NCBI GenBank assembly: GCA_944384295.1
Contig: CALWSU010000016.1
Span: 1-46,874 of the forward strand
Direction: 5' to 3'
Origin: an uncultured Lachnospiraceae bacterium
Lineage (GTDB): Bacteria > Bacillota > Clostridia > Lachnospirales > Anaerotignaceae
DNA length: 46,874 nucleotides
The notes below the pieces were generated by a model. The model saw only the letters and a program-made list of their open reading frames with translations. It did not search any database and had not been told where the DNA came from. Within the stretch, counting starts at the first letter, position 1. Every line of letters starts with the position of its first letter. A program made the position numbers and the translations under genes. Below, one piece after another: positions 1-8,414 of this stretch.

Positions 1-75
1 TACTTCTGTCAACTCGTCAAAGGCTTGAATGAAATGAGCCTTTGACGACAGGGTGGCGACTTTTTCGACACCCTG
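1..75 (-). repeat. Dispersed two-hairpin element, copy A
   Basis: Read on the minus strand this copy has a first hairpin (arms CAGGGTG/CACCCTG), a second hairpin (GTCAAAGGC/GCCTTTGAC around a CATTTCATTCA-like loop) and the tail GACAGAAGTA. Copies B (6828-6908) and C (12852-12932) have the same order. The copy is cut by the window edge, so its tail may continue to the left. It lies directly downstream of sleB. Function unknown; it could be a transcription-end structure or a small non-autonomous repeat. Confidence 0.75.
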
Positions 76-113
76 AAACCACGAAACAACAAAATATCTG
101 TTGTTTCGTGGTT
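76..113 (-). terminator. Hairpin just after sleB
   Basis: The arms AAACCACGAAACAAC and GTTGTTTCGTGGTT pair almost perfectly around a loop of about 9 nt, beginning 4 nt past the sleB stop codon. There is no clear T-tract behind it in the minus direction. It runs straight into repeat copy A, so termination may depend on the combined structure. Confidence 0.55.
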
Positions 114-116
114 ATT

Positions 117-866
117 TCATTTCACGCCAAATACATGACGTCCGATTGTGGTTGTGATGGGTACGCTCCAAATCCAACGGCTGGTTGCAGTGACTGGGTT
201 CCAATAATACAATGCGCCATTGGTAGGGTCCCAACCATTGAGCGCATCTCTTGCCGCATTGAGCGCGGTTTCATTGGGTGTTAAATAAAATTGTTGGTCT
301 TCGACAGCATCAAATGCCTCCGGCTGAAATATGACCTCGGCGATGGTATTCGGAAAATCGGGACTTGCCACGCGATTGAGCACCACTGCCCCGACTGCTA
401 CCTGTCCCTCATACGGTTCGCCGCGCGCTTCTCCATGTATGATAGAAGCCAATAAGTACAAATCTTCGTCATAATCGCTTTCACCACTTTCGCCTACGCC
501 GCTGGTGCCACTGCCTATGGATATGCCCAAACGTTCTAATGTATCGTTTCCTGCAATGCCGTCCACTTTCATCCCTTGGTCTTGCTGAAATTTGCGTATG
601 GCTTCATAAGTACGTGTGCCAAATATGCCGTCCACGGTTCCCACGTCATACCCTAAATCCTGCAATCTTTGTTGTGTTTGGCGTACCAAATCGCCATACG
701 TCCCCCAAGATACATATTGTAGGACTGGCACTGCTTCTGCATTGGTCGGATTGGTTTGTGCTGTTTGTGTGTTCCCATACCAAAAACAGCCGCTTGCCAC
801 CGCCAAAGCACATACCCAAAGACTGCCTATGATTTTCCAGCTTTTCTGGCTTTTTCTCTGCCCCAT
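117..866 (-). CDS. sleB: SleB-type spore cortex-lytic enzyme
   Basis: 249 aa. It probably degrades the spore cortex peptidoglycan (muramic-lactam containing) during germination. The N-terminus has a hydrophobic segment (about residues 12-28) with a lipobox-like ASGC, so export or lipoprotein anchoring is likely. A peptidoglycan-binding domain follows (about 55-113, with LQDLGYDVGTVDGIFG), then a Gly/Ser linker and a SleB/CwlJ-type Hydrolase_2 domain (about 135-249). That domain carries the HGEARGEPYEGQVAVGAV signature; Glu146 is the expected catalytic acid. The order matches SleB rather than CwlJ, which lacks the binding domain. An AAGGGGGAG Shine-Dalgarno precedes the ATG. It begins 31 nt after spoIIR on the same strand, so the two may be co-transcribed, although SleB is usually made under sigma-G in the forespore. 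Confidence 0.9.
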   Translation of the reverse strand: MGQRKSQKSWKIIGSLWVCALAVASGCFWYGNTQTAQTNPTNAEAVPVLQYVSWGTYGDLVRQTQQRLQDLGYDVGTVDGIFGTRTYEAIRKFQQDQGMKVDGIAGNDTLERLGISIGSGTSGVGESGESDYDEDLYLLASIIHGEARGEPYEGQVAVGAVVLNRVASPDFPNTIAEVIFQPEAFDAVEDQQFYLTPNETALNAARDALNGWDPTNGALYYWNPVTATSRWIWSVPITTTIGRHVFGVK

Positions 867-897
867 GCCGCTTTTCTCCCCCTTATTGCAAATCTGA

Positions 898-1563
898 TTA
901 TTGGAATAGCTCTACCAGCTTCAATTTGATTTTTGGCATTTTTTGTTCTTGCTCCAATGCCGATACCACGACATATTCTTCTTCTGTCAATGTATTTTGC
1001 AGCCGTATATGGCTTTCTTCTGTGGGTTCGCTCCAAGTCGCGTCCACATAGCACATTTGCGGATACAGCACACACCACCAGTTATGCCCCTTTGCCGCGC
1101 CGATTTCCACACGCAAAGCGTCATACACACCAGCCGGAAATACCAAATCCCCATATTGTTTTTCTGGGAAATCCTCTCGTACCACAGAAACCGTAACATC
1201 ATAATCATAGCCCTGCTGTGCGACTTCCGCCTCTGCAATCTTTGCGATTTCTGCGCGGCTATTCTGCAAGTATGCCATACTTTCGGCTTTTGTCTGGCAG
1301 GCAGACAGACGCGCGCCATATTCTTCTAAAATACGGTCGCGTACCGCAAGCTTTAACGCTTGGTCGCTTGCGGTATCGCTGTTTGCCAATACATGAAACC
1401 GCAGTACTTTTTCACTGATGCCGCCTTGAATATGCGCGCCATAGGCTGCCCCCAGCGCAACCACACTCCATACCGCTGCCGCCAGTAAAAATGCCAAAGT
1501 CCAACGCATACAGCTTTTTTTATATTTGCTGTGCCAAAGAGAAATGCTATTTTGTTTTTTCAT
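898..1563 (-). CDS. spoIIR: Stage II sporulation protein R (SpoIIR)
   Basis: About 221 aa. SpoIIR is made in the forespore, is exported to the intermembrane space and triggers SpoIIGA to process pro-sigma-E in the mother cell. Family hallmarks are LRFHVLANSDTASDQALKLA followed by VRDRIL, and NWWCVLYPQMCYVD near the C-terminus. One N-terminal membrane/signal segment is present (AFLLAAAVWSVVALGAAYGA). The frame is open up to an ATG at 1623, but a sigma-F-like promoter sits at 1588-1616. The true start should therefore be ATG 1563 (10 nt from AGGAG) or ATG 1569 (4 nt). sleB follows 31 nt downstream. Confidence 0.92.
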   Translation of the reverse strand: MKKQNSISLWHSKYKKSCMRWTLAFLLAAAVWSVVALGAAYGAHIQGGISEKVLRFHVLANSDTASDQALKLAVRDRILEEYGARLSACQTKAESMAYLQNSRAEIAKIAEAEVAQQGYDYDVTVSVVREDFPEKQYGDLVFPAGVYDALRVEIGAAKGHNWWCVLYPQMCYVDATWSEPTEESHIRLQNTLTEEEYVVVSALEQEQKMPKIKLKLVELFQ

Positions 1564-1587
1564 ATCCATCACACTCCTGATGGTGGG

Positions 1588-1616
1588 AGTATTGCCCAAA
1601 ATTTTACAGGTTATAC
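1588..1616 (-). promoter_or_regulatory. Sigma-F-type promoter for spoIIR
   Basis: On the minus strand GTATA (1612-1616) is followed after 15 nt by GGCAATACT (1588-1596). This fits the known forespore sigma-F pattern GYWTA-N15/16-GGnnAnAnT at every constrained position. The predicted transcript would begin near 1581, downstream of the longest possible ATG (1623), which supports the shorter SpoIIR start. Confidence 0.7.
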
Positions 1617-1649
1617 GTTCCATGCGGAAAACATTTGCAAAATTGCAAT

Positions 1650-2744
1650 TTATCGTATCCGTCCGGTATCCTGCAAAGTCACATCACAAGAAACCTGTAT
1701 GTCTAAATCCCGCCAATCCTTTGTCTGTTCTGCCAATTGCGGAGACTGTCGACACAAACGGGCATAGATACCAAATACATCGCCTGTGGTTGCTTGTTGT
1801 ACTATTGTTATTGTATTTTCTAAATTGCGTTTTATGATGTCCGCAAAGAAATTTTCCAAAGATTCTCTTGTTTGTTCTTCCATCAAAGGCAAACCTGCGC
1901 TTGCTGTGAGCATACCAGACACATCTAAATGCACATCACATAATACACGCCCGTCTGATTTCTGAGAAAACGTATAACGCACTTTATTTTTCCGCACTTC
2001 AAAAGGCAAGGTTTGTGTATCCCATTCCCCTTCTAGTACTGCGCCTTTGCCTTCGCCCAATAACAAAAGATGTGCCTGTTCCTGCAAGTCGGAAAGCGCG
2101 AACGCATACGCGCCTTCGGCTAATGCAATGCCGCCCGAAAGTGAAAGCGCGCCTTCTTTGCTTTCCATACGCGGCAAAATGGCACTTCCCTTTTGCTCAC
2201 TAAATTCTGTCAATAGCATATCCAAGTCCATACCACGTGTCGCGCCGACTTCTGTTGCTGTGTTTTTATAAAATTCCCATAAAAACAAGCCCGTTGAGCT
2301 ATCCGCTTGCGCGATGGCTTCTACACAATCGGCGGCTGTCTGCGACGTACCCAATACCATGACTTTTTCGGAAACCATCATACCGCGTTCCAGTTCCTCC
2401 AATACTGCCGCGAATTTTTCCGCGTCCTCCAACAACGCACGCCCAAACACAACGGTTTTGAGTTGCCCCAAATACACCTCACGAGAACTGCGGCTATCTG
2501 CCTGCGCGACTACGCCGGTCAAGGTATTCGCCGTAATCGAAAAAACTTCTCCGCCATTTTCTGTGGTTTTGGCAGGCGCAAAAAAGAATTGTAACCCTTC
2601 TTCTGTCTGGTCTACACCCATGGTAATGATATACGCTCTGTCTTCGGGGTCACGTCCACCGCCGCAGCCTGTCAGAAAAAACGACAAACACACAAAAAAC
2701 AGAAAAGCGCAAAGGCTCCAATTTCTCATACTTTTCATACTCAT
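1650..2744 (-). CDS. GerC-family spore germination lipoprotein
   Basis: 364 aa. This is the lipoprotein subunit of a germinant receptor in the spore inner membrane. The signal peptide ends in the lipobox LTGC, followed by GGGRDPEDRAYIITMGVDQTEEG, which is typical of the Ger(x)C N-terminal domain. The C-terminal third (DIIKRNLENTITIVQQATTGDVFGIY) matches the GerAC C-terminal domain. The chosen ATG (2744) forms an ATGA overlap with the stop of the upstream permease gene and follows an AAAGGGGGG Shine-Dalgarno. The frame continues upstream to 2762. It is the last gene of the ger operon, in the unusual-but-known order A-B-C with no spacing. The germinant cannot be inferred. Confidence 0.9.
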   Translation of the reverse strand: MSMKSMRNWSLCAFLFFVCLSFFLTGCGGGRDPEDRAYIITMGVDQTEEGLQFFFAPAKTTENGGEVFSITANTLTGVVAQADSRSSREVYLGQLKTVVFGRALLEDAEKFAAVLEELERGMMVSEKVMVLGTSQTAADCVEAIAQADSSTGLFLWEFYKNTATEVGATRGMDLDMLLTEFSEQKGSAILPRMESKEGALSLSGGIALAEGAYAFALSDLQEQAHLLLLGEGKGAVLEGEWDTQTLPFEVRKNKVRYTFSQKSDGRVLCDVHLDVSGMLTASAGLPLMEEQTRESLENFFADIIKRNLENTITIVQQATTGDVFGIYARLCRQSPQLAEQTKDWRDLDIQVSCDVTLQDTGRIR

Positions 2745-3841
2745 ATCCCCCCTTTCTTCCATTTGCGGCTTTTATACAGACAATACAAAGGCAGTACTGC
2801 CAATAAAAAAGCACTCAAAAAGGGCTGTATGAGATTACGAAACGCATAAGCACTTTCCATATCCTGCAAAACCATAGCACCTACAAACAAAATCGGTACC
2901 CATAAAAACAACCAATATCTTTGTTTTTTCTGTTTTTGGCGCAAAATGCGCGCACTGCATACACTGCCAAAAAACAGCGCACCAGAAATATATAAAAAGG
3001 CGGATACTATCCAAAACCAAAGCAAAAAAATGTCTTTTCTACCTAGAAAAATACCAGAAAAACTAATGCGTTCCGCAACCTGCAATGTTGGAAAAATTTT
3101 ATGCTCCAAGGCTTCTACGCCATATACCGCCAAACAAAGGAATGTAATTACACTCATCAGTATGGTTGTAGTCAGGCACACACCCAATACGCTTTTTTTG
3201 GTTTGCGTGGGCTTTTCCAGATATGGCGGTAAAAATAATAAAAATAACATTGCCTGAAACAATGGCTGTATTGCTGCTGCACCCTTACGCAACATAGTAA
3301 AATCTGGCAAGTCAAGCGGCAAAAAATATGCCTCGTCTATCGTCAATGCCACCCCTGCCAACAAAAGCAGAAATGGTACAAATACAAAAAAGAACAAAAT
3401 TTCTGCTGCTCTTGCCTGTCCTTCTATGCCGCGCGCCACACCAAAGGCGGATAACAAAAGCAACACTGCCACCAACACCCATACTGGCGTTTGGGGCAGC
3501 ATGGTACGGCATAAAATTTCCGAAAAAATACGCAATTCTAACATAGCATCTATTGCCAGTTTCAGCGCAAACCCTACCGCAAATACAGTACCCAATAGAT
3601 TACCAAAGCCATAACGCACCCATTCTACGCCTGTCCAATGGGGCGCGCGTGCCATTAATGTGGTCAAAACCAAAGAAAACAAAGATGCTGCCAAGCCCCC
3701 GCAAAGCATCACAATCCAACAGGCGCGCCCACTCTCCGCCGCCAATTCCGCCGGCAAAAACAAAGAGGACGTACCAAAAAAATACAGCAGCAATAAGGCT
3801 TGCAATTGGCGCAATGAGATTTTATGGTTATCGGAAAACAT
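2741..3841 (-). CDS. GerB-family spore germination permease
   Basis: 366 aa. This is the integral-membrane permease-like subunit of a germinant receptor (APC-superfamily fold), thought to bind or transport the germinant. The N-terminus KISLRQLQALLLLYFFGTSS and FLPAELAAESGRACWIVML are characteristic. About ten hydrophobic segments span the whole protein, and length matches the family (360-370 aa). Its ATG follows the stop of the GerA-type gene with no gap, and its stop overlaps the start of the GerC-type gene by 4 nt. Translational coupling of all three subunits is therefore likely. Confidence 0.92.
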   Translation of the reverse strand: MFSDNHKISLRQLQALLLLYFFGTSSLFLPAELAAESGRACWIVMLCGGLAASLFSLVLTTLMARAPHWTGVEWVRYGFGNLLGTVFAVGFALKLAIDAMLELRIFSEILCRTMLPQTPVWVLVAVLLLLSAFGVARGIEGQARAAEILFFFVFVPFLLLLAGVALTIDEAYFLPLDLPDFTMLRKGAAAIQPLFQAMLFLLFLPPYLEKPTQTKKSVLGVCLTTTILMSVITFLCLAVYGVEALEHKIFPTLQVAERISFSGIFLGRKDIFLLWFWIVSAFLYISGALFFGSVCSARILRQKQKKQRYWLFLWVPILFVGAMVLQDMESAYAFRNLIQPFLSAFLLAVLPLYCLYKSRKWKKGGI

Positions 3842-5299
3842 TTATACGTCCCCTCCTTTTTTCCGAAATATAGAATGTCCGCGCAGCCAAGGCAAAGGCA
3901 AGCGCAACAAGCTATCCTTCAAATCTTGATATTGATTGACAGAAGCCGAGCAGAAAGGATACAAATATGGTATGCCATACGACGACAAACCCGCCAGATG
4001 CACCAGCAAAAGCAAAAGCCCTGTCCAGAATCCAAACAGCCCCAATGTCGCAGATAGCACAATCACAACATACTTACTCAAGCGCAAACCTGACACCACA
4101 GAGATATTCGGAATCACAAACGTACAGATGCCCGTCAATGCGGATACAATCACGACAGCAGGACTCACCAGCCCCGCATCGACTGCGGCAGAGCCAATAA
4201 TCAAGCCGCCCACAATCCCAATGGTAGAACTAATGGGGGACGGCAAACGAATCCCCGCTTCTCGCAACAATTCAAACGCCAATTCCATCAGCACAACTTC
4301 CCAGACCACAGAAAAAGGAATACTTTGCCTTGTTTCGGCAATCTTGAGTGCCAAAGAGGTCGGCAAAAGCTGCGGGTGAAATACCGTCAAGGCAATATAC
4401 AGCCCCGGCAATGCCACAGCAAGGATTGCGGCAACATAACGCATACAACGAATCAAACTCATGATTTCCCAGCGGTCGTAATAATCTTCCGCCGCTTGAA
4501 AAAAAAGATTGAGCGTAACTGGTAACAACAGTACAAAAGGCGTATTGTCCACAACAACCACCACACGCCCCTCCATGAGTGCCGCTGCTGCTTTATCGGG
4601 GCGTTCTGTCATCTGAATTTGTGGGAAAGGGGAAAACTTTCTTTTTTCCAAAAACTGCTCCAGATACCCACTATCCAGCACCGCAGACAAGCGCAAAGAG
4701 GAAATTTGTCGTTTGACTTGCCGCAAAATTTCGGGACGCACCAAGTCTTCCAGATACATCACAGCCAAATCGGTTTTACCGCGTTTGCCTGCCTGTGCGC
4801 GTTCCACCTTAAGTCGTGTATCGCGAATCCTACGCCGTATCAACACCAGATTAAACGCCAGCAATTCTGTAAAAGCATCTTTTGGACCTTGTACCACAAC
4901 TTCCGTTTTGACTTCGCTCACACCACGATTGGGATAGGCTCTTGTGGAAGCCTGCAAGGCAAAAGGACTGCCGTCCATAAATATGAGTGTATCCCCCACC
5001 ATAACGCCTTCCGCTGCTTCTTCTATGCTATATACACGTTTCATGTCACGATTGGCAATGACATTTTCCATTAAGCCTTCTAATCGTTCTTGTGCTTCCT
5101 GTATTGCACAACGGTTCATGATATTGGTCAAAATTGCGTCTTCTATGGAAGTGGTCGCAATCATATTATCGACATAGACCAAAAACAGCCGTCCTTGTCC
5201 TTCGGCGGCTTCAAATTCACGAAATACAATATCTTCACACTTCGCAAACAATTCTTTCATTGCAGCAAGATTTGCCGCCAGATTGGTTGCTATTTTCAT
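3842..5299 (-). CDS. GerA-family spore germination protein
   Basis: 485 aa. This is the large subunit of the germinant receptor. A hydrophilic N-terminal domain (about 1-255, with FLVYVDNMIATTSIEDAILT and VMVGDTLIFMDG) precedes the family signature EDYYDRW (near residue 270). Several membrane segments follow (about 285-465), including AFELLREAGIRLP and TIGIVGGLIIGSAAVDAGL. The length is typical. It is the first gene of the operon with genes B and C directly behind it. No clear sigma-G promoter could be fixed in the 150 bp upstream. One receptor is seen in this window; others may lie elsewhere. Confidence 0.93.
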   Translation of the reverse strand: MKIATNLAANLAAMKELFAKCEDIVFREFEAAEGQGRLFLVYVDNMIATTSIEDAILTNIMNRCAIQEAQERLEGLMENVIANRDMKRVYSIEEAAEGVMVGDTLIFMDGSPFALQASTRAYPNRGVSEVKTEVVVQGPKDAFTELLAFNLVLIRRRIRDTRLKVERAQAGKRGKTDLAVMYLEDLVRPEILRQVKRQISSLRLSAVLDSGYLEQFLEKRKFSPFPQIQMTERPDKAAAALMEGRVVVVVDNTPFVLLLPVTLNLFFQAAEDYYDRWEIMSLIRCMRYVAAILAVALPGLYIALTVFHPQLLPTSLALKIAETRQSIPFSVVWEVVLMELAFELLREAGIRLPSPISSTIGIVGGLIIGSAAVDAGLVSPAVVIVSALTGICTFVIPNISVVSGLRLSKYVVIVLSATLGLFGFWTGLLLLLVHLAGLSSYGIPYLYPFCSASVNQYQDLKDSLLRLPLPWLRGHSIFRKKGGDV

Positions 5300-5392
5300 A
5301 TTGTTTCACACCTGCCTTTTTTCTCTCTATGCTAGTGTGACAAAAACGAAATGGAATTATACGCCAAACCAAAACAAATCCATAAAAACAGA

Positions 5393-5441
5393 CAAAAAAA
5401 ATACACCTTGCGTCCAAAAAAATTTTTCTGCAAGATGTATT
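5393..5441 (-). terminator. Terminator of the TolC-family gene
   Basis: On the minus strand the arms AATACATCTTGC and GCAAGGTGTATT (with two G-U pairs) close a loop and are followed by a run of eight T. It begins 17 nt after the stop codon at 5459 and isolates this gene from the ger operon. Confidence 0.75.
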
Positions 5442-5458
5442 TGCTTTTTGTATGCGCT

Positions 5459-6670
5459 TTACATACCGCCTGTACCACTGCCACTCAAAAGCTCTGTATT
5501 TTCAAATTGATAAATTTGCATGTCGTGTGCGTATTCCAGTTGCAATATGGCATTCTTTGCCTGTTCTACGGCTAAATTGGCTTGTTCTACAGTAATGGCT
5601 GTGCTATTGCCTACCTGATAATTGATTTCGGCAACACGTTTTGCGGCTTCTGCCTGCTCCAATGCCGCAACAGCGGAATCATGTTGGGATTCTAACTGTA
5701 CAATACTTTGGTATGCGTTTTTGATTGCCAATTCTTTATTATCTTTCGCTGTCTTGAGGCTACGTTGTGCTTGCTGGAAAGTATACTCATTGGTAGCGTT
5801 CTGAGAAGATGTGGTGCCTCGTGCCAGATAGTTTTTGCCAAATTCCGCATCTTCTACCGCCAATTCTTGTAATTTGATAGTATAATCTGCATTGAGTTTT
5901 GTATCAATATATTTGTCTAAATCTTCTGACAATTCATAAGGCGCATATTCCATTTTATAAATCAAGGTATACCGCTTTTCGGGTTCAGTCCCTAGGAAAT
6001 TATAAAAAGAATTATATTCCTGCTGTAATGCCAATTCCAATTTATCTACCGTAAACTGTGCATTGTCCCAATCGTCTTTGAGCTGTTGCAAACCGTAATC
6101 GCTGAGCATACCCAATTCATTTTTGCGTACGCCTTGTTCATACAGCTTTTTCTTCATGGCAACATCTGCTTGTGCCAAGTCTAAAGAACTTTCATCGCTG
6201 AAAATCGAAGTAAAATAATTTTTCACAGAAGCTTCTAATGCTAGTTTTTCGATTTCCTCGCCATATCTATTCTTTGACATATTACTGGAAATCTGCTGAA
6301 TCGAAGAATAAATTTGATAAATGCTTGGGTCTACCCATTGTTGGTAGGAAACCGAGGGCACATTAAAATCGCCTGTGATGTCCCAAATATCTTCTTTGAG
6401 TTTTTGCAGATATTCCGCCTGGTCTTCATAATTGCGCATTTCTGCGCTATTTTTTCTTGCCAAAAGTACAGCATCTTCAAATGTCAAAGGTGTGGCAACT
6501 TGAGACGCATCGCCCAAACCTTCGGGCATCGTCTGTTGTATTTCTTCTGTGCTGTATGCAGAACCCACCACAGCATTTGGTTCCTGCTGTGCGGCGTATA
6601 CATTGCCGCTTGCCAAAAGCAACGCCAAAGTCGTTGTGAGTGCGGTTTTGCCGATTGTATTGATTTGCAT
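5459..6670 (-). CDS. TolC-family (OEP-like) secreted protein
   Basis: About 403 aa. An N-terminal signal peptide (TALTTTLALLLASGNVYA, then AQQEP) is followed by long alpha-helical, Gln/Glu/Ala-rich stretches. Two internally similar halves recall the outer-membrane-efflux fold; each has a motif such as LTFEDAVLLARKNSAEMRNY or YQVGNSTAITVEQANLAVEQ. In diderms this family forms outer-membrane channels. In a monoderm-like Clostridium the role is unknown, perhaps a wall- or membrane-associated scaffold. No RND, MFP or ABC partner is adjacent. ATG 6670 lies 7 nt after AGGAGG; ATG 6676 is also possible. The C-terminus ends in a Gly/Ser tail (SGSGTGGM). Confidence 0.75.
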   Translation of the reverse strand: MQINTIGKTALTTTLALLLASGNVYAAQQEPNAVVGSAYSTEEIQQTMPEGLGDASQVATPLTFEDAVLLARKNSAEMRNYEDQAEYLQKLKEDIWDITGDFNVPSVSYQQWVDPSIYQIYSSIQQISSNMSKNRYGEEIEKLALEASVKNYFTSIFSDESSLDLAQADVAMKKKLYEQGVRKNELGMLSDYGLQQLKDDWDNAQFTVDKLELALQQEYNSFYNFLGTEPEKRYTLIYKMEYAPYELSEDLDKYIDTKLNADYTIKLQELAVEDAEFGKNYLARGTTSSQNATNEYTFQQAQRSLKTAKDNKELAIKNAYQSIVQLESQHDSAVAALEQAEAAKRVAEINYQVGNSTAITVEQANLAVEQAKNAILQLEYAHDMQIYQFENTELLSGSGTGGM

Positions 6671-6827
6671 GTCCATGCCTCCTCCTATACCGCTTTTTTA
6701 TGGGTATATCCCCTCATTCCCATCATATCATATGCGACTTTCAAAAACCATGTTGTTAATGATTTCTTAATAGATTTTTGTGATTTTACAAAAAAAGGCT
6801 TTTTTCTCTTCCAAATAGAAAAATTGT

Positions 6828-6908
6828 CAGGGTGTCAAAAAAGTCGACACCCTGTCGTCAAAGGCGCATTGCATTCAAGCCTTTGACGAGTTGGCAGAAG
6901 TATAAAGC
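6828..6908 (+). repeat. Dispersed two-hairpin element, copy B
   Basis: Hairpin 1 is CAGGGTGTC/GACACCCTG (6828-6836, 6846-6854). Hairpin 2 is CGTCAAAGGC/GCCTTTGACG (6856-6865, 6879-6888). The tail GGCAGAAGTATAAAGC ends at 6908. This is the same order as in copies A and C. The copy abuts the hairpin array that follows. Confidence 0.8.
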
Positions 6909-7130
6909 TCTGGTCAAGCACTTTGCTTCGCAAAGTCAGCTTCGCTGCCCCCGTCTCTTTCGGGGTGCGGCATTCCATCGGCTAAAAGCCTTGAAACTTC
7001 GGCTTTTCCTCGTCGGAAATGAATTCCGACTGCGGATTCCAGTTGGGAAATGACACACCGCAAAGAAGTGCGGACAGCCATTTATGGCTGGCATTTGCGC
7101 AGCAAATGTGTTGAACATCGTTTCCCAACC
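6909..7130. other. Array of consecutive hairpins with a branched core
   Basis: No gene is seen in this gap. In a row it holds ACTTTGC/GCAAAGT (6920/6930), CCCCG/CGGGG (6949/6961), AAAAGCC/GGCTTTT (6984/7001) and GTCGGAA/TTCCGAC (7012/7024). A 9-bp closing stem GTTGGGAAA/TTTCCCAAC (7042/7121) then encloses three more hairpins: CCGCA/TGCGG (7058/7069), CAGCCA/TGGCTG (7075/7085) and CATTTGC/GCAAATG (7092/7102). The core resembles a four-way junction but has no tRNA loops. The transcribed strand is unknown. It may be a structured RNA or an inserted repeat element. Confidence 0.6.
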
Positions 7131-7144
7131 CCTTCCGCGTGCTT

Positions 7145-7169
7145 GAAAAAAGTAAAAAGGTACTTTTTT
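7145..7169 (-). terminator. Possible terminator of the amidohydrolase gene
   Basis: On the minus strand AAAAAAGTA and TACTTTTTT pair around a short loop, and the T-rich second arm can serve as the U-tract. It lies about 40 nt past the stop codon at 7209. Confidence 0.5.
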
Positions 7170-7208
7170 GACAGTCTGATTGTTTTGTTGCCTATACTGC
7201 ATGACGGA

Positions 7209-8366
7209 TTATTTTTGCAATTTTTCTAATAAAGCGGCGTATGTCTGTACCCCCAAAGGCAGTATGGCAGGGTCAAACGCAAAACATGCACTATGCAATG
7301 CATGTGTCAAGCCTTTTTCGGGATTGCCGCTGCCTAAGAAAAAGAACATACCCGGTACTTTTTGCAGATACAGCGAAAAATCTTCTGCAAGCATATAGGG
7401 CGGTGTTTCCTCATAGGCATCGCCTACCACTTCCTCCAAAATCTGTACCAATTCTGCGTCATTTTCTACCACACGATACATATGGCGAAATACAGCTTCC
7501 CCTTTACACCCATAGCCTGCGGCAATGCCTTGTGCCGTTTCCTGTATGCGTTGTACCATAGTATCATACGCCGTATCACTGAATGCGCGCATCGTGCCTT
7601 CGAGCTTGACTTCTTTTGCAATGATATTGCAGGCTTCGCCGCCTTGTATTTTCCCAAATGTCAGCACACCGCTTTCCAAAGGGGAAATATTGCGGGACAA
7701 TATGGTATGCAGCCCTGTAATGACAGCCCCTGCCGCCAATATCGCATCCTGTCCCAATTGGGGCTGTGCGCCATGCGCGCTTTGTCCTGTGATATGAATA
7801 TCTACCTCACCATTACGCGCCATCATTGCCCCTTTGCGGCAAGCCACTTTGCCTTGTGGCACTTGTGGGAAGATATGACAGCCTATGATACAGCGCACAG
7901 GATATTTTTCAAACAATCCCGCATCTACCAAAAGCTGCGCACCGCCGGGACCTTCTTCCGCAGGCTGGAAAATCAACACCACATCGCCCTGCAATTCGTC
8001 TTGATGCATTTTCAGATACTTGGCAAAGCCCAGCAATATGGTTGTATGTCCATCATGTCCACAGGCGTGCATACAGCCTGTATGTTCCGACGCAAAAGGC
8101 AGACCGCTTTCCTCCTGCACTGGCAATGCATCTATATCGGCACGAAACGCCACAGCCGGCGCATTGCCTTTGCCATGAATGACGGCAACGGTTCCGGTTT
8201 CGAGCCATTTTTCCCATGTGGTAATACCGAAATGTGTCAAGGTTGCACGGATATAAGCAGCCGTTTTATGTTCTTGTAAGCCCAATTCTGGTATTTTGTG
8301 TAAATCGTGATAAATCTCTGTCATGGTCTGCGCCAAAGCGTCCCATTCTGCTATATTTTTTTGCAA
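7209..8366 (-). CDS. M20-family amidohydrolase, probable N-acetyl-diaminopimelate deacetylase
   Basis: 385 aa. A zinc-dependent M20/M40 amidohydrolase: HKIPELGLQEHKTA, AFRADIDALPVQEESGLPF, HACGHDGHT and FQPAEEGPGGAQLLVDAGLF are the metal-binding and catalytic segments; a dimerisation lid domain occupies the middle. The divergent neighbour is dapH. The likely substrate is therefore N-acetyl-LL-diaminopimelate, the deacetylation step of the acetylase branch of lysine synthesis, although hippurate or other N-acyl amino acids cannot be excluded. The frame is open for 67 more codons upstream, but an AAAGGAGG Shine-Dalgarno lies 8 nt before TTG 8366, and that upstream part consists of duplicated leader hairpins. 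A TTG start is therefore chosen. Confidence 0.85.
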   Translation of the reverse strand: MQKNIAEWDALAQTMTEIYHDLHKIPELGLQEHKTAAYIRATLTHFGITTWEKWLETGTVAVIHGKGNAPAVAFRADIDALPVQEESGLPFASEHTGCMHACGHDGHTTILLGFAKYLKMHQDELQGDVVLIFQPAEEGPGGAQLLVDAGLFEKYPVRCIIGCHIFPQVPQGKVACRKGAMMARNGEVDIHITGQSAHGAQPQLGQDAILAAGAVITGLHTILSRNISPLESGVLTFGKIQGGEACNIIAKEVKLEGTMRAFSDTAYDTMVQRIQETAQGIAAGYGCKGEAVFRHMYRVVENDAELVQILEEVVGDAYEETPPYMLAEDFSLYLQKVPGMFFFLGSGNPEKGLTHALHSACFAFDPAILPLGVQTYAALLEKLQK

Positions 8367-8414
8367 AGAAAATTCCTCCTTTATGTCATTTTTCGATTGC
8401 GGAAAAACCTCTCC

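Noticed and set aside
7042..7129. tRNA-like cloverleaf
   Set aside because: The closing stem is 9 bp and the arms have loops of 6, 4 and 3 nt; no TTC arm, anticodon loop of 7 or CCA-type end. Reported only as a hairpin fold.
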